Source of the DNA: RZYY01 sp036794825
GTDB taxonomy: Bacteria; Bacteroidota; Bacteroidia; Bacteroidales; 4484-276
Assembly: GCA_036794825.1 (NCBI GenBank)
Contig: DAIRGA010000022.1
Coordinates: forward strand, 24,669 to 88,668
Direction: 5' to 3'
DNA length: 64,000 nt
Part shown: positions 53,657 to 62,037 of the stretch, piece after piece
Position numbering within the stretch: the stretch's first letter is position 1
Layout of the letters: every line of letters starts with the position of its first letter
Notes under the pieces: generated by a model
Databases searched by the model: none
What the model was told of the DNA's origin: nothing
The model's input: only the letters and a program-made list of their open reading frames with translations
Made by a program: the position numbers and the translations under genes

Positions 53657-53733
53657 TGGCGGTCCGGACGGGACTCGAACCCGCGACCCCGTGCGTGACA
53701 GGCACGTATTCTAACCAACTGAACTACCGGACC
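53657..53733 (-). tRNA. tRNA-Asp (anticodon GTC)
   Basis: The minus strand reads GGTCCGG at the 5' end; the 3' acceptor strand CCGGACC is followed by discriminator G and an encoded CCA (53657-53659). The anticodon loop is CTGTCAC, with anticodon GTC. The T-arm GGGTTCGAGTCCC is canonical. Total length with CCA is 77 nt. A promoter lies 26-55 bp upstream and a terminator directly downstream, so it is a single-gene unit. Confidence 0.95.
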
Positions 53734-53758
53734 AGAAAAGAACTTTCAAAAGCGGCTG

Positions 53759-53788
53759 CAAAAATACATCAACTTTTTTATCTACCAA
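53759..53788 (-). promoter_or_regulatory. promoter of the tRNA-Asp gene
   Basis: On the minus strand TTG (53788-53786), a 19-bp spacer, then TATTTTTG (53766-53759). This matches TTG-N19-TAnnTTTG. It predicts a start near 53752, about 19 nt before the mature tRNA 5' end. Confidence 0.7.
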
Positions 53789-53877
53789 GATTTTTTCATC
53801 CTCTGAGCAAAAATTTCCTGAAATTTTCCTTCAGCCTGATTACCAGATGTTATCCATCTGCTCTATCTATCTGAAAA

Positions 53878-56316
53878 TCAGTATTTATTCTTTTTCAGGT
53901 AGAGATAATCGAGGTAGTAAAGAAGTCGCAGCGAAAGGCTATTATCGGCCGGCGAATCAATCGTCCGGTTCAAATTGCCGAAATAATCTCCGTAATCGGT
54001 TCCTACCAGATAGGTTTGAATGGCATTTTTCCAGGCAAATGCCAACTCGCTGCCTGGCGCAAATTCCCAACGCAGAATCATGTCTATGTTGAAGATATTT
54101 ACCTCAAAGTCGTGCTCTGCTGTGTAATCGGTAGGGTCAAGGGTGCCATCGCCCTCAAGCTTGTAGAATTGCAGATAATCGGCCTTCAGCCAGTAGTGTC
54201 GCATTCTGAAATCCAGTGCAATACGGTTGGTGAAAATGTAAGTGACCTGCAGAATATTTTCAACGTTTTCGATGTCCCGACGACCCATTATTATGGGCTG
54301 CACCAGGTTGTCGTTTGTCCTGGTTACAAAACCATAATCGTTGTTTTTCGGATTCCAGGATCCTGATAATTTCAAGGTCAACCGGTCGGAAACCCTGAGC
54401 CGGGGTTCGAGAGCGAGCAGCACCGATGAATAACCGAGTTGGGGTACTGCAGAGTAATCGGCGTTTATGTCAACAATGAACCGTTTCCGGTAATCCGGCG
54501 AAAGGAAAATGCCGGCTTCCCATTCCGGCGGGATGAGGAAGGGCTGGCCGGGGGTTCTGGCTTCGTAGTAGTCGTATTCATCCACAGGCTTGACGTAGAA
54601 ATTGAGCCCGACGCTGAGGTGATTTCTGAAGGTAGCCCACGAGTTGCCCTGAAACGAGAAATCGGTAAAGGTGTTGGGCTTGTAAAGGGTTTTGTAAGTG
54701 GTACTGAGTGAGTTGCTCATTCTCAGCAGTTTCCAGAAAGGGTTGTAAAAGTTGTAGTTGAGCTCCAGCCGGTTCGACATCGAATTGTTGGACTGGATGT
54801 ATCCGAGGTCATTTGGGTCGTACTGGTCGCTTTCGGCAAAATGGGAATAGGTGAACCTGAACTGGCCTTTCGTCTTACTCAGCCGCAAATTGTAATGCAT
54901 TCCAAGTTCGTTGTCGGATTCGGGAAAATATAGCTGACTAAGATTAAAGCGCCCGTAAATGGAGTAAGTGGAGGATTTGTTGAACAGCAAAAACTGTGTT
55001 CCGGTTACATTGGCGGTGTAATAATTTTGCCCTTTGTAAACGTTTGTATTATAGAAACTTACATAGCTGTTGTTTTTCAGATTCTGATCCAGCACCAGCA
55101 TATTGTAATTCGAAAATGGCTGAGTTGTGATTTTGCGGGTGTTTCCTGCCGAGTCAGAAACGGTGGCAAAAGTCTCGGCTGAAATGGCATTAAACACGCC
55201 GATGCCCAGCCCTTTGTTGGTTCGTCCCGAGAGTTTCGTGGCGTTGATCAGGTTGGTGTTTGCAGGGTTTTCTTTGATGAACTCGCCCTCACCAAGGCTG
55301 TCATTTACTGAAGTAAACCCATCAGGTGTGGCGCCAACCCGCCGGGTGTAAAAGACGTTTCCTTTCTGAAACAGTTCGGTTCCCTCGGTGAAAAAGGGTC
55401 GTTTTTCTTCGTAATAGATTTCGAAAGGGGTAAGATTGAAGACCTGATCGTCGGACTGCACCTGCCCGAAGTCGGGGATCAGGGTCATATCTAACGTGAA
55501 ACTTTCGGTAAGCCCGTATTTCAGATCCATCCCGTAGTGCAGGTTATAACGCCAATCGGTTTCAAGAGCTTTTTTCTCGATGTAGCCTGAAACATAGGGG
55601 TTAAACGATAGCCGCACCGGAGGTTTTATGCCGTCCAGACCGGTGATCAATCCTGCCTGCTTTTGTGAACCTTCGATACTTTTATCCACAAAATTCCAGG
55701 TAAATGTCTCACGGGTACTCCTGACAGACCTCCAGATATTTATCCCCCAGGCATTTTTTGTTACCTTCGGAAAGCGCAAAGCGGAGTAGGGGATCGAAAA
55801 TTCGGCTGACCAGCCGGAATCAATAATAGCCACATCACTTTTCCAGACAGCGTTCCATGAGATATCGGTATCATCCTCAGTGAGTTTAAAATCCACCTGG
55901 ACACCGGAGCTGGAGACCATAAAACCAAATCCGTTCAGGCCGTCGTCAAACGGGTTGATCTCAAAGCCGATATAGTCAGCATTCAGTTCGTCCGAGTCCC
56001 TGAAACCCAGTTCTTTCAGGATTTTATCAGGCTTGCTGTCGTACATCATTGCACCGATGTAAATGGCTTCATCGTCAAACAGAAAACGCACTTCGGTTTT
56101 CGTTCCGGCCGGGCCTCCGTTAACCGGCTCATACTGATAGAAATCAACAGCCGGAGGCGCCAACTGCCATTGCGGATCATTCAGATGGCCATCAATTAAA
56201 GGATGCGAATCGGTTTTTATTGCAACTGCCTGCTTGCGTTCATTCTGGGCTGATGCAGGTTGGCCAGCTGAAATCAAAATAAGGATCAGCAGAAATGAGT
56301 GGGATAGAATTTTCAC
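53878..56316 (-). CDS. DUF5916 protein with CBM9-like N-terminal domain
   Basis: An 812-residue protein with a signal peptide (ending GQPASAQ). Residues about 30-235 form a CBM9-type domain: IDGHLNDPQWQLAPPAVDFY, VRFLFDDEAIYIGAMMYDSK, WNAVWKSDVAIIDSGWSAEF and WGINIWRSVRSTRETFTWNF. The rest (DUF5916) is an outer-membrane-barrel-like series of strands, with DLKYGLTESFTLDMTLIPDF and YYEEKRPFFTEGTELF. Such proteins are widespread in Bacteroidota; their function is unknown. The macrodomain gene ends 2 bp upstream of its start. Confidence 0.88.
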   Translation of the reverse strand: MKILSHSFLLILILISAGQPASAQNERKQAVAIKTDSHPLIDGHLNDPQWQLAPPAVDFYQYEPVNGGPAGTKTEVRFLFDDEAIYIGAMMYDSKPDKILKELGFRDSDELNADYIGFEINPFDDGLNGFGFMVSSSGVQVDFKLTEDDTDISWNAVWKSDVAIIDSGWSAEFSIPYSALRFPKVTKNAWGINIWRSVRSTRETFTWNFVDKSIEGSQKQAGLITGLDGIKPPVRLSFNPYVSGYIEKKALETDWRYNLHYGMDLKYGLTESFTLDMTLIPDFGQVQSDDQVFNLTPFEIYYEEKRPFFTEGTELFQKGNVFYTRRVGATPDGFTSVNDSLGEGEFIKENPANTNLINATKLSGRTNKGLGIGVFNAISAETFATVSDSAGNTRKITTQPFSNYNMLVLDQNLKNNSYVSFYNTNVYKGQNYYTANVTGTQFLLFNKSSTYSIYGRFNLSQLYFPESDNELGMHYNLRLSKTKGQFRFTYSHFAESDQYDPNDLGYIQSNNSMSNRLELNYNFYNPFWKLLRMSNSLSTTYKTLYKPNTFTDFSFQGNSWATFRNHLSVGLNFYVKPVDEYDYYEARTPGQPFLIPPEWEAGIFLSPDYRKRFIVDINADYSAVPQLGYSSVLLALEPRLRVSDRLTLKLSGSWNPKNNDYGFVTRTNDNLVQPIIMGRRDIENVENILQVTYIFTNRIALDFRMRHYWLKADYLQFYKLEGDGTLDPTDYTAEHDFEVNIFNIDMILRWEFAPGSELAFAWKNAIQTYLVGTDYGDYFGNLNRTIDSPADNSLSLRLLYYLDYLYLKKNKY

Positions 56317-56318
56317 GC

Positions 56319-56834
56319 TTAATCGGAGAGTCCTGAAAGTTGTTTGTAAATCGAATAGTCATAACTGCCATAGCAGCAGAAAATTACTTTTTCCGGGAGA
56401 GGATTTTCGGCGAGATAATTTTTCACCACCCTTATTGCAATTGCGGCAGCTCTATCTTTAGGGAATCCATAAACTCCGGTACTTATGGCAGGAAAAGCGA
56501 TGGTTTCGCACTGGTATTGGTTTGCCAATCCAAGGCTCACCGAATAACAGGATGCGAGCAGATCATCCTCGCCGGAGTTTCCGCCCCGCCACACGGGTCC
56601 GACGGCGTGAATGACATATCTGGCCGGCAACCTGTATCCTTTGGTGATTTTTGCCTGTCCTGTTTCGCAGCCGCCCAGCTTTTTACATTCGTCATACAAC
56701 TGACGCCCGGCAACGCTGTGTATGGCGCCGTCCACGCCGCCGCCGCCAAGCATAGTCCGGTTTGCGGCGTTCACGATGGCGTCCACCTTTAACCGGGTGA
56801 TGTCGCCCATTACTATTTCGATTTTGTTGTTCAT
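56319..56834 (-). CDS. macrodomain protein (O-acetyl-ADP-ribose deacetylase type)
   Basis: A 171-residue macrodomain of the YmdB/MacroD-like group. GDITRLKVDAIVNAANRTML, GGGGVDGAIH, ARYVIHAVGPVW and FPAISTGVYGFPKDRAA are the ADP-ribose-binding motifs. It likely hydrolyses O-acetyl-ADP-ribose or removes mono-ADP-ribose from proteins or nucleic acids in the cytoplasm. It sits between the DUF5916 gene (2 bp) and an Nramp-like transporter (13 bp), all on the same strand, probably one operon. Confidence 0.92.
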   Translation of the reverse strand: MNNKIEIVMGDITRLKVDAIVNAANRTMLGGGGVDGAIHSVAGRQLYDECKKLGGCETGQAKITKGYRLPARYVIHAVGPVWRGGNSGEDDLLASCYSVSLGLANQYQCETIAFPAISTGVYGFPKDRAAAIAIRVVKNYLAENPLPEKVIFCCYGSYDYSIYKQLSGLSD

Positions 56835-56847
56835 GCTTTAAGAAATG

Positions 56848-58110
56848 CTACAAAATAAACTCCCAGACAATGAAAAAGATGCTGAACGCAGAGAGGAACA
56901 CAATTCCCAGCCAGGCATAAATCCTTAGCCATCGCTTTGGCCGGGCGAATTGTGGCACATGCTTGTCCATGATTACCCGGTAGTTGATGATTGCCAGAAC
57001 CGGCGCTGTGACAAAAGAAATGGTGGTTGCCAGGTCAACCATAAAGCGCATGGTTCCCGAGAGATAACCCAGCAAAGCCACTGTTCCGATGACCACCACC
57101 AGAATCCAGACCCAGTAAAGCCGCCGGTAATATTTGGAAATCAGGACGGTTTTCGAAAACAGGAGTTCGGTGGATTGACGCAGCACACGCGGGTAGGCAT
57201 CCAGGCAGGTAATCACTGTGCTGAACATGGTAGTGAGCGCAGCAATTGCGATCAGCGGATAGGCCCATTTACCGATGCTTTCTGTATACATCGAAATCAA
57301 CTGTCCGGCAAACTGGGTTCCGTTGGCAGAGAGATTTTCGCCGGAGCCAAACATCACCAGCGCTCCCAGCGCAAGGAAACAGATTCCCAGAAAAGCAGCG
57401 CCGATATACCCAATGTTGAAATCGTTCAATGCCTGCCTGAGATTGGGACGCGATCCGAGCTGGTCTTCCTTGGCCACCGACCAAAGCGAATGCCAGACAG
57501 AGACATCAATCGGGGCAGGCATCCAGCCCACAAAGGCAATCAGGAAAAGAATATCCGCGTGCCGGCTCCAATCGAAATTTCCCGACATCGAAGCATGATC
57601 GAAGAAGCCGTGATTAAAAGCAAGCACAACGGCGATGATCGTGGAGAGGGTGAGGGTTATGATAACCACTTTGATGATTTTGTCGAGGGCTGAATAATGG
57701 CCAAGACCCAGAATCACCATCGAAACAACAAGCAGTAAGGCCGAAATCCAGACCGGGGATAAGTGAATATTGAAAATGCTGTTGAAAATTCCTGCAGTTA
57801 CAACCGTCACTGCGGCCTGGATGGCAAACATGGTTCCGATGGTCAGTACCAGGTAAAGAATCAAAACCCAGTTGCCCAGTAATTTGTATCCCTCGACAAG
57901 CGACTTACCGGTGGCGTTGGCATAACGGGGGCCAAATTCCATAAAAGGATACTTGAGCATGTTGGCCAGAATAAGAACCCAAACCAGCTCAAAACCATAA
58001 CTGGCGCCGGCTCTCGTAGATTGAACCAGATGCGAAACACCCACCGCAGCTCCCGCAAAAACCAATCCCGGACCTAAAGTCCTCCAGAACCTGAAAAGTT
58101 TTGTTGCCAT
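56848..58110 (-). CDS. divergent Nramp-like metal transporter
   Basis: A 420-residue membrane protein with about 11 helices, LeuT-fold Nramp order: GPGLVFAGAAVGVSHLVQST in helix 1 and FVGWMPAPIDVSVWHSLW in helix 6. The canonical metal ligands DPGN of helix 1 are absent (AVGVSH instead); helix 6 keeps a Met (WMPAP) but not MPH. It is therefore related to Nramp yet should bind a different ion, or bind it differently, from Mn2+/Fe2+ transporters. Similar divergent members include Mg2+-linked forms, but no ion can be assigned here. Confidence 0.82.
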   Translation of the reverse strand: MATKLFRFWRTLGPGLVFAGAAVGVSHLVQSTRAGASYGFELVWVLILANMLKYPFMEFGPRYANATGKSLVEGYKLLGNWVLILYLVLTIGTMFAIQAAVTVVTAGIFNSIFNIHLSPVWISALLLVVSMVILGLGHYSALDKIIKVVIITLTLSTIIAVVLAFNHGFFDHASMSGNFDWSRHADILFLIAFVGWMPAPIDVSVWHSLWSVAKEDQLGSRPNLRQALNDFNIGYIGAAFLGICFLALGALVMFGSGENLSANGTQFAGQLISMYTESIGKWAYPLIAIAALTTMFSTVITCLDAYPRVLRQSTELLFSKTVLISKYYRRLYWVWILVVVIGTVALLGYLSGTMRFMVDLATTISFVTAPVLAIINYRVIMDKHVPQFARPKRWLRIYAWLGIVFLSAFSIFFIVWEFIL

Positions 58111-58279
58111 AACCCTTACCCCCTTTCAATCAAAATTTGTCGAAGCAAAAGTAGCCAATTCGCCGTTAACCTTTACAAAATCTTGCATCACAGGAATAAA
58201 GCAGATTGCTTTTGTGTCTAAAAAACAATTCAGGCAAAATCCTGTTAAACATCTGTCAAATCTTACTTTAGCTTTAAAA

Positions 58280-60751
58280 ATGATCAGAAATTTTTTCCTC
58301 TTAACCATTGTTTTCATCACCATCGGGGCAATAGCCCAGCGGCCAGGCGGCCAGGGCGGCAGCGGAATGCAGAATCTCCCTCCTGAAGGAGTTATCAAAG
58401 GTCAGATTATTGATTCCTACTCCGGAAAACCGATGGAATATGCCAACGTAGTCCTGTTCAGCCACCGCGACTCAAGTATGGTGACGGGCGGCGTTACGGG
58501 TAACGATGGTTCTTTTGAACTGAAACAGGTTCCCTATGGTCGTTTTTATATGGTTGTGCATTTTATCGGGTTCAATAAACTCACCCTGGAGGAAATCCGC
58601 ATCATGCCCAACAACAAACTTATCAACCTGGGTCAGATAAAGCTCGACGGCGCATCGCAAAGCCTCGAAGCCATTGAGATTACCGCCGAAAAGCAGCACA
58701 TCGAATTTCAGATTGACAAAAAAGTGGTGAATGTTTCGCAGGATTTGATGGCGCAGGGTGGAACAGCCGTTAATGCACTTGAAAATACACCTTCGGTGAA
58801 TGTAGATATCAACGGAGAAGTGAGCCTCAGGGGCAGTTCCAGTTTTACCGTGTTGATTGACGGGCGCCCAAGTGTGCTCAAAGGAAGCGACGCCCTTCAG
58901 CAAATCCCGGCCAGCAATATCGACAGGATTGAGATCATCACCAATCCATCAGCGAAATACGACCCCGACGGAGTTGCCGGGATAATCAATGTTATTCTCA
59001 AACAAAAGCGCGAATCGGGGATGAATGGCATCATCAATCTATCGGTGGGAACAAAGGATAAATTCAGCACCGATTTCCTGCTCAACTACCGGACGGGGAA
59101 ATTCAATTTCTTTGGCGGCGCCGATTACCGTGATTTCAATTCTGGCGGAGGCAGAGAGTCACGCCAGGAATCCTATTTCGCCGACACTACCCGGTATATC
59201 AACTCAATTGGCGACCGGAGCATGAAACGCGGCGGATATACGCTAAGAGGAGGTATGGAGTATTATATGACCGACAAAACCTATTTCTCCCTGAATGGCG
59301 AGTTTGGCAGCTTTGAGTTCAACAGGGGTTTTACAGCACGTCAGACGGAATATACACTACCCTTATCCTATGACAAATTCCTTTATACCACCAGCAGTTC
59401 AAACCGTGAAAGAGGATTTTACCGCCTTTCATTTAATTCGCAGCATAAATTTGACGACAAAGGACATCAGATAGAGCTAATGTTTAATTACTCGGAGGAC
59501 GACGACAACTCTTTCGACAACCAGACCGAATCCTTAACCGACTCCAACTGGAATGTTGTTGACCCGAATCCCTATCAGATCAGGACTTTGGAACCCGGGT
59601 TTGAGAAGGATCTGCGGTTTAAAGTTGATTATGCGAAACCTTTTGGCGAAACAGCCAGGCTTGAAGCCGGATACCAGGGCAGAATTGAACAAAGTACCGA
59701 GGATTACGAATTTATGTTCTGGGATGTTTCGTTGAACGAGTGGACAGAAAATCCTCTCTATTCCAATAGTATGGATTTTGACGAAAATATTCATTCGATT
59801 TATGGAATATACTCCGATAAGATCAAAACTTTCGGATACCAGCTTGGTTTAAGAACCGAATACAACTACCGGAGCATCGTCAATGCCAAATCCGATGAGC
59901 CTTCGCTGATTGACCGGTGGGATTTCTTCCCGACTATACATGTATCCCAGACTTTCTCCAATAAAGATCAGTTGCAGGCAAGCTATACCCGCCGTATTGA
60001 CCGTCCGCGCGGCTGGTCGCTCGATCCGTTCGTGATGTATATTGATGCCTACAACCGCCGCCAGGGAAATCCGAACCTGAAACCAGAACTCACTGATTCC
60101 TATGAACTTGCCTACCAAAAAAGGAAATGGGGCTCGCTGTTTTCCCTCGAAGGATATTACCGCATGACAACCGACAAAATAACCCGCCTGAGATCACTTC
60201 AGCAGGACGGAACTTTCCTCTACACTTTTGATAACGTCAACAACGACTACTCGCTGGGTTCAGAGCTTATGGTAAACACATCGCCCTGGAAATGGCTGGA
60301 GTTGAATGTTACCGGTAATCTTTACCATTACCGCATCAAAGGCGATCTGGAGGGCAACGAAGTGGACAACGAGAGCCTGAACTGGAATGCGCGCGTGAGT
60401 GCAACATTTAAGCTGCCCTACGACTTCAGGATTCAGACCAACGGAAATTACAACGGCCCCAGCGTTACAGCCCAGGGTACGATGGAGGGTTTCTTCATGT
60501 CGAGTATTGCATTGCGTAAAGAGTTTTTCGAACGCAAACTCTCCGTTTCCGCCTCCATGCAGGATATCTTCAAAACAGCCAAATGGGAAAGTACTTCCTC
60601 AGGAACCGGATTTTACTCTTACGACGTCATGACGCACGATTCGCAGGTGGTGATGCTAAACCTCAGCTACCGTATAAACAACTACAAGCGGCAGCGCACC
60701 AGCGACCAGCAGAACGGCGGAAATATGGATATGGGAGGGGATGATTTTTAA
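58280..60751 (+). CDS. TonB-dependent-receptor-type outer-membrane protein
   Basis: An 823-residue protein. A signal peptide (MIRNFFLLTIVFITIGAIAQ) is followed by a Gly-rich stretch, then a CarboxypepD_reg domain (GQIIDSYSGKPMEYANVVLF). A plug-like domain (PSVNVDINGEVSLRGSSSFT, VLIDGRPSVLKG, RIEIITNPSAKYDPDGVAGI) leads into a barrel of the OMP_b-brl_3 (PF14905) family. The C-terminal end is extended by a Gln/Asn/Gly-rich tail (DQQNGGNMDMGGDDF). Its cargo is unknown, and no SusD partner is near. ATG 58280 is chosen for the signal peptide rather than 58214. Confidence 0.9.
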   Translation: MIRNFFLLTIVFITIGAIAQRPGGQGGSGMQNLPPEGVIKGQIIDSYSGKPMEYANVVLFSHRDSSMVTGGVTGNDGSFELKQVPYGRFYMVVHFIGFNKLTLEEIRIMPNNKLINLGQIKLDGASQSLEAIEITAEKQHIEFQIDKKVVNVSQDLMAQGGTAVNALENTPSVNVDINGEVSLRGSSSFTVLIDGRPSVLKGSDALQQIPASNIDRIEIITNPSAKYDPDGVAGIINVILKQKRESGMNGIINLSVGTKDKFSTDFLLNYRTGKFNFFGGADYRDFNSGGGRESRQESYFADTTRYINSIGDRSMKRGGYTLRGGMEYYMTDKTYFSLNGEFGSFEFNRGFTARQTEYTLPLSYDKFLYTTSSSNRERGFYRLSFNSQHKFDDKGHQIELMFNYSEDDDNSFDNQTESLTDSNWNVVDPNPYQIRTLEPGFEKDLRFKVDYAKPFGETARLEAGYQGRIEQSTEDYEFMFWDVSLNEWTENPLYSNSMDFDENIHSIYGIYSDKIKTFGYQLGLRTEYNYRSIVNAKSDEPSLIDRWDFFPTIHVSQTFSNKDQLQASYTRRIDRPRGWSLDPFVMYIDAYNRRQGNPNLKPELTDSYELAYQKRKWGSLFSLEGYYRMTTDKITRLRSLQQDGTFLYTFDNVNNDYSLGSELMVNTSPWKWLELNVTGNLYHYRIKGDLEGNEVDNESLNWNARVSATFKLPYDFRIQTNGNYNGPSVTAQGTMEGFFMSSIALRKEFFERKLSVSASMQDIFKTAKWESTSSGTGFYSYDVMTHDSQVVMLNLSYRINNYKRQRTSDQQNGGNMDMGGDDF

Positions 60752-60760
60752 AGATGAGCC

Positions 60761-60890
60761 CAGTCTAAAAAGCCCATTTGCCCCTAAATCCCCAAATGGG
60801 AACTTTTCCAAACTGCTGATTTTTAGCGTTCTCCCATTTGGGTCAGGGGTAAAAACGATAAAAATAAGCAGTTTGGGTCTTTTTAGACTG
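60761..60890. repeat. structured intergenic repeat, copy C (130 bp, inverted ends)
   Basis: Between convergent genes. Outer arms CAGTCTAAAAAG (60761-60772) and CTTTTTAGACTG (60879-60890) are perfect. Inner arms AAACTGCTGATTTTTAGCG (60810-60828) and CGATAAAAATAAGCAGTTT (60856-60874) pair at 17 of 19. CCCAAATGGGAAC before the left inner arm and CTCCC / GGGGTAAA between the inner arms repeat the layout of copies A and B. It may act as a two-way terminator. Confidence 0.65.
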
Positions 60891-60900
60891 AACTCAAAGC

Positions 60901-62031
60901 TTACTCCCCGATAAAAAGCCTTGCTGCAATACCATCGGCATAGAGTTTTCCTTGTTTGGTAAGCGTGATTTTATGGTCCTGAATAATCAGTAAGCCCTGC
61001 TGCAGAGGGAGTTTGATTTCTTTCAGCAAATGATTTAGAAAGTTTTCGCCAAACTTTGACCGGGCCAGTTCGGTATCTATCCCCCATTGTGTCCGAAGGG
61101 ATGTCATCATATATTCGTTGAACTGCTGGGTTTTGGTCAGCGTTTCAAATCCGTAATAATCATTTCCTTTTTCAACTCCATCCAGGTAGTCGCTTATATT
61201 CGCCACATTCCACCGCCTTGCTGCACCATCGTAAGAGTGTGCCGACGGACCAAGTCCAAGATATTTTTCCCCTGTCCAGTAGCTTGTGTTGTGCCTTGAA
61301 TAACTTCCCGGCAGCGCAAAATTGGAAATCTCATAATGCTCATAACCTGCTGCCCCCATCATTTCCATCAGGATTTGAAACTGGCCGGCACTCTTTTCGT
61401 CCTCCACCGGAGTGTATTTTCCTTTTCGTATAAAATGATCCAGCGCAGTGCCCATTTCCACGGTCAGCGCATAAGCTGATATATGCGGTATTTCCAGCTC
61501 CAGCGCCCTGCTGATATTTTCGATCCATTGCCTGTCGGATAGCGTTGGGATGCCGTATATCATATCAATACTGAAGTTTGTATAGCCATGGTGTTTTGCC
61601 AGGTGAATTCCCCTGATGGCATCGTTGGCTGAATGAATCCGGTTGAGATACTGCAGGTCTTCATCCCTGAACGACTGAATGCCAATGCTCAGACGGTTTA
61701 CCGGAGTTTGTCGGAGGGAGGCAAGCCAATCTTCGCTGATATCGTCGGGATTGGCTTCAACGGTGATTTCTGCATCCGTAGCAATTCCAAAGATATTACC
61801 GGCTTTTTTAAGCATTTCATCCAACTGATCTGCGTTGAGCAACGAAGGTGTTCCCCCGCCAAAATAGATGGTATTCAATGGATTATCACCAAAAAAATTT
61901 CGGTTCAATTCCATTTCTTTCTGGATGGAACGGACGATTTCAGGGCGGAATTTTTTTGTGGCGAGCGAATAGAAGTTGCAGTAATGGCACTTTTGCCTGC
62001 AAAACGGGATGTGGATGTAAAGCCCTGCCAT
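60901..62031 (-). CDS. hemW: radical SAM family heme chaperone HemW
   Basis: A 376-residue protein. LYIHIPFCRQKCHYCNFYSL has the CxxxCxxC iron-sulfur site followed by the HemW Tyr/Cys pattern. IYFGGGTPSLL and TVEANPDDI are the SAM-binding motifs. INRLSIGIQSFRDEDLQYLN and GLGPSAHSYDG are typical of HemW rather than HemN, because the N-terminal HemN extension is missing. The HemW C-terminal domain (EYMMTSLRTQWGIDTELA) is present. It is expected to bind heme and deliver it to haemoproteins such as respiratory enzymes. It ends 10 bp past the repeat C and starts 6 bp after the upstream kinase gene. Confidence 0.92.
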   Translation of the reverse strand: MAGLYIHIPFCRQKCHYCNFYSLATKKFRPEIVRSIQKEMELNRNFFGDNPLNTIYFGGGTPSLLNADQLDEMLKKAGNIFGIATDAEITVEANPDDISEDWLASLRQTPVNRLSIGIQSFRDEDLQYLNRIHSANDAIRGIHLAKHHGYTNFSIDMIYGIPTLSDRQWIENISRALELEIPHISAYALTVEMGTALDHFIRKGKYTPVEDEKSAGQFQILMEMMGAAGYEHYEISNFALPGSYSRHNTSYWTGEKYLGLGPSAHSYDGAARRWNVANISDYLDGVEKGNDYYGFETLTKTQQFNEYMMTSLRTQWGIDTELARSKFGENFLNHLLKEIKLPLQQGLLIIQDHKITLTKQGKLYADGIAARLFIGE

Positions 62032-62037
62032 GCGGGG

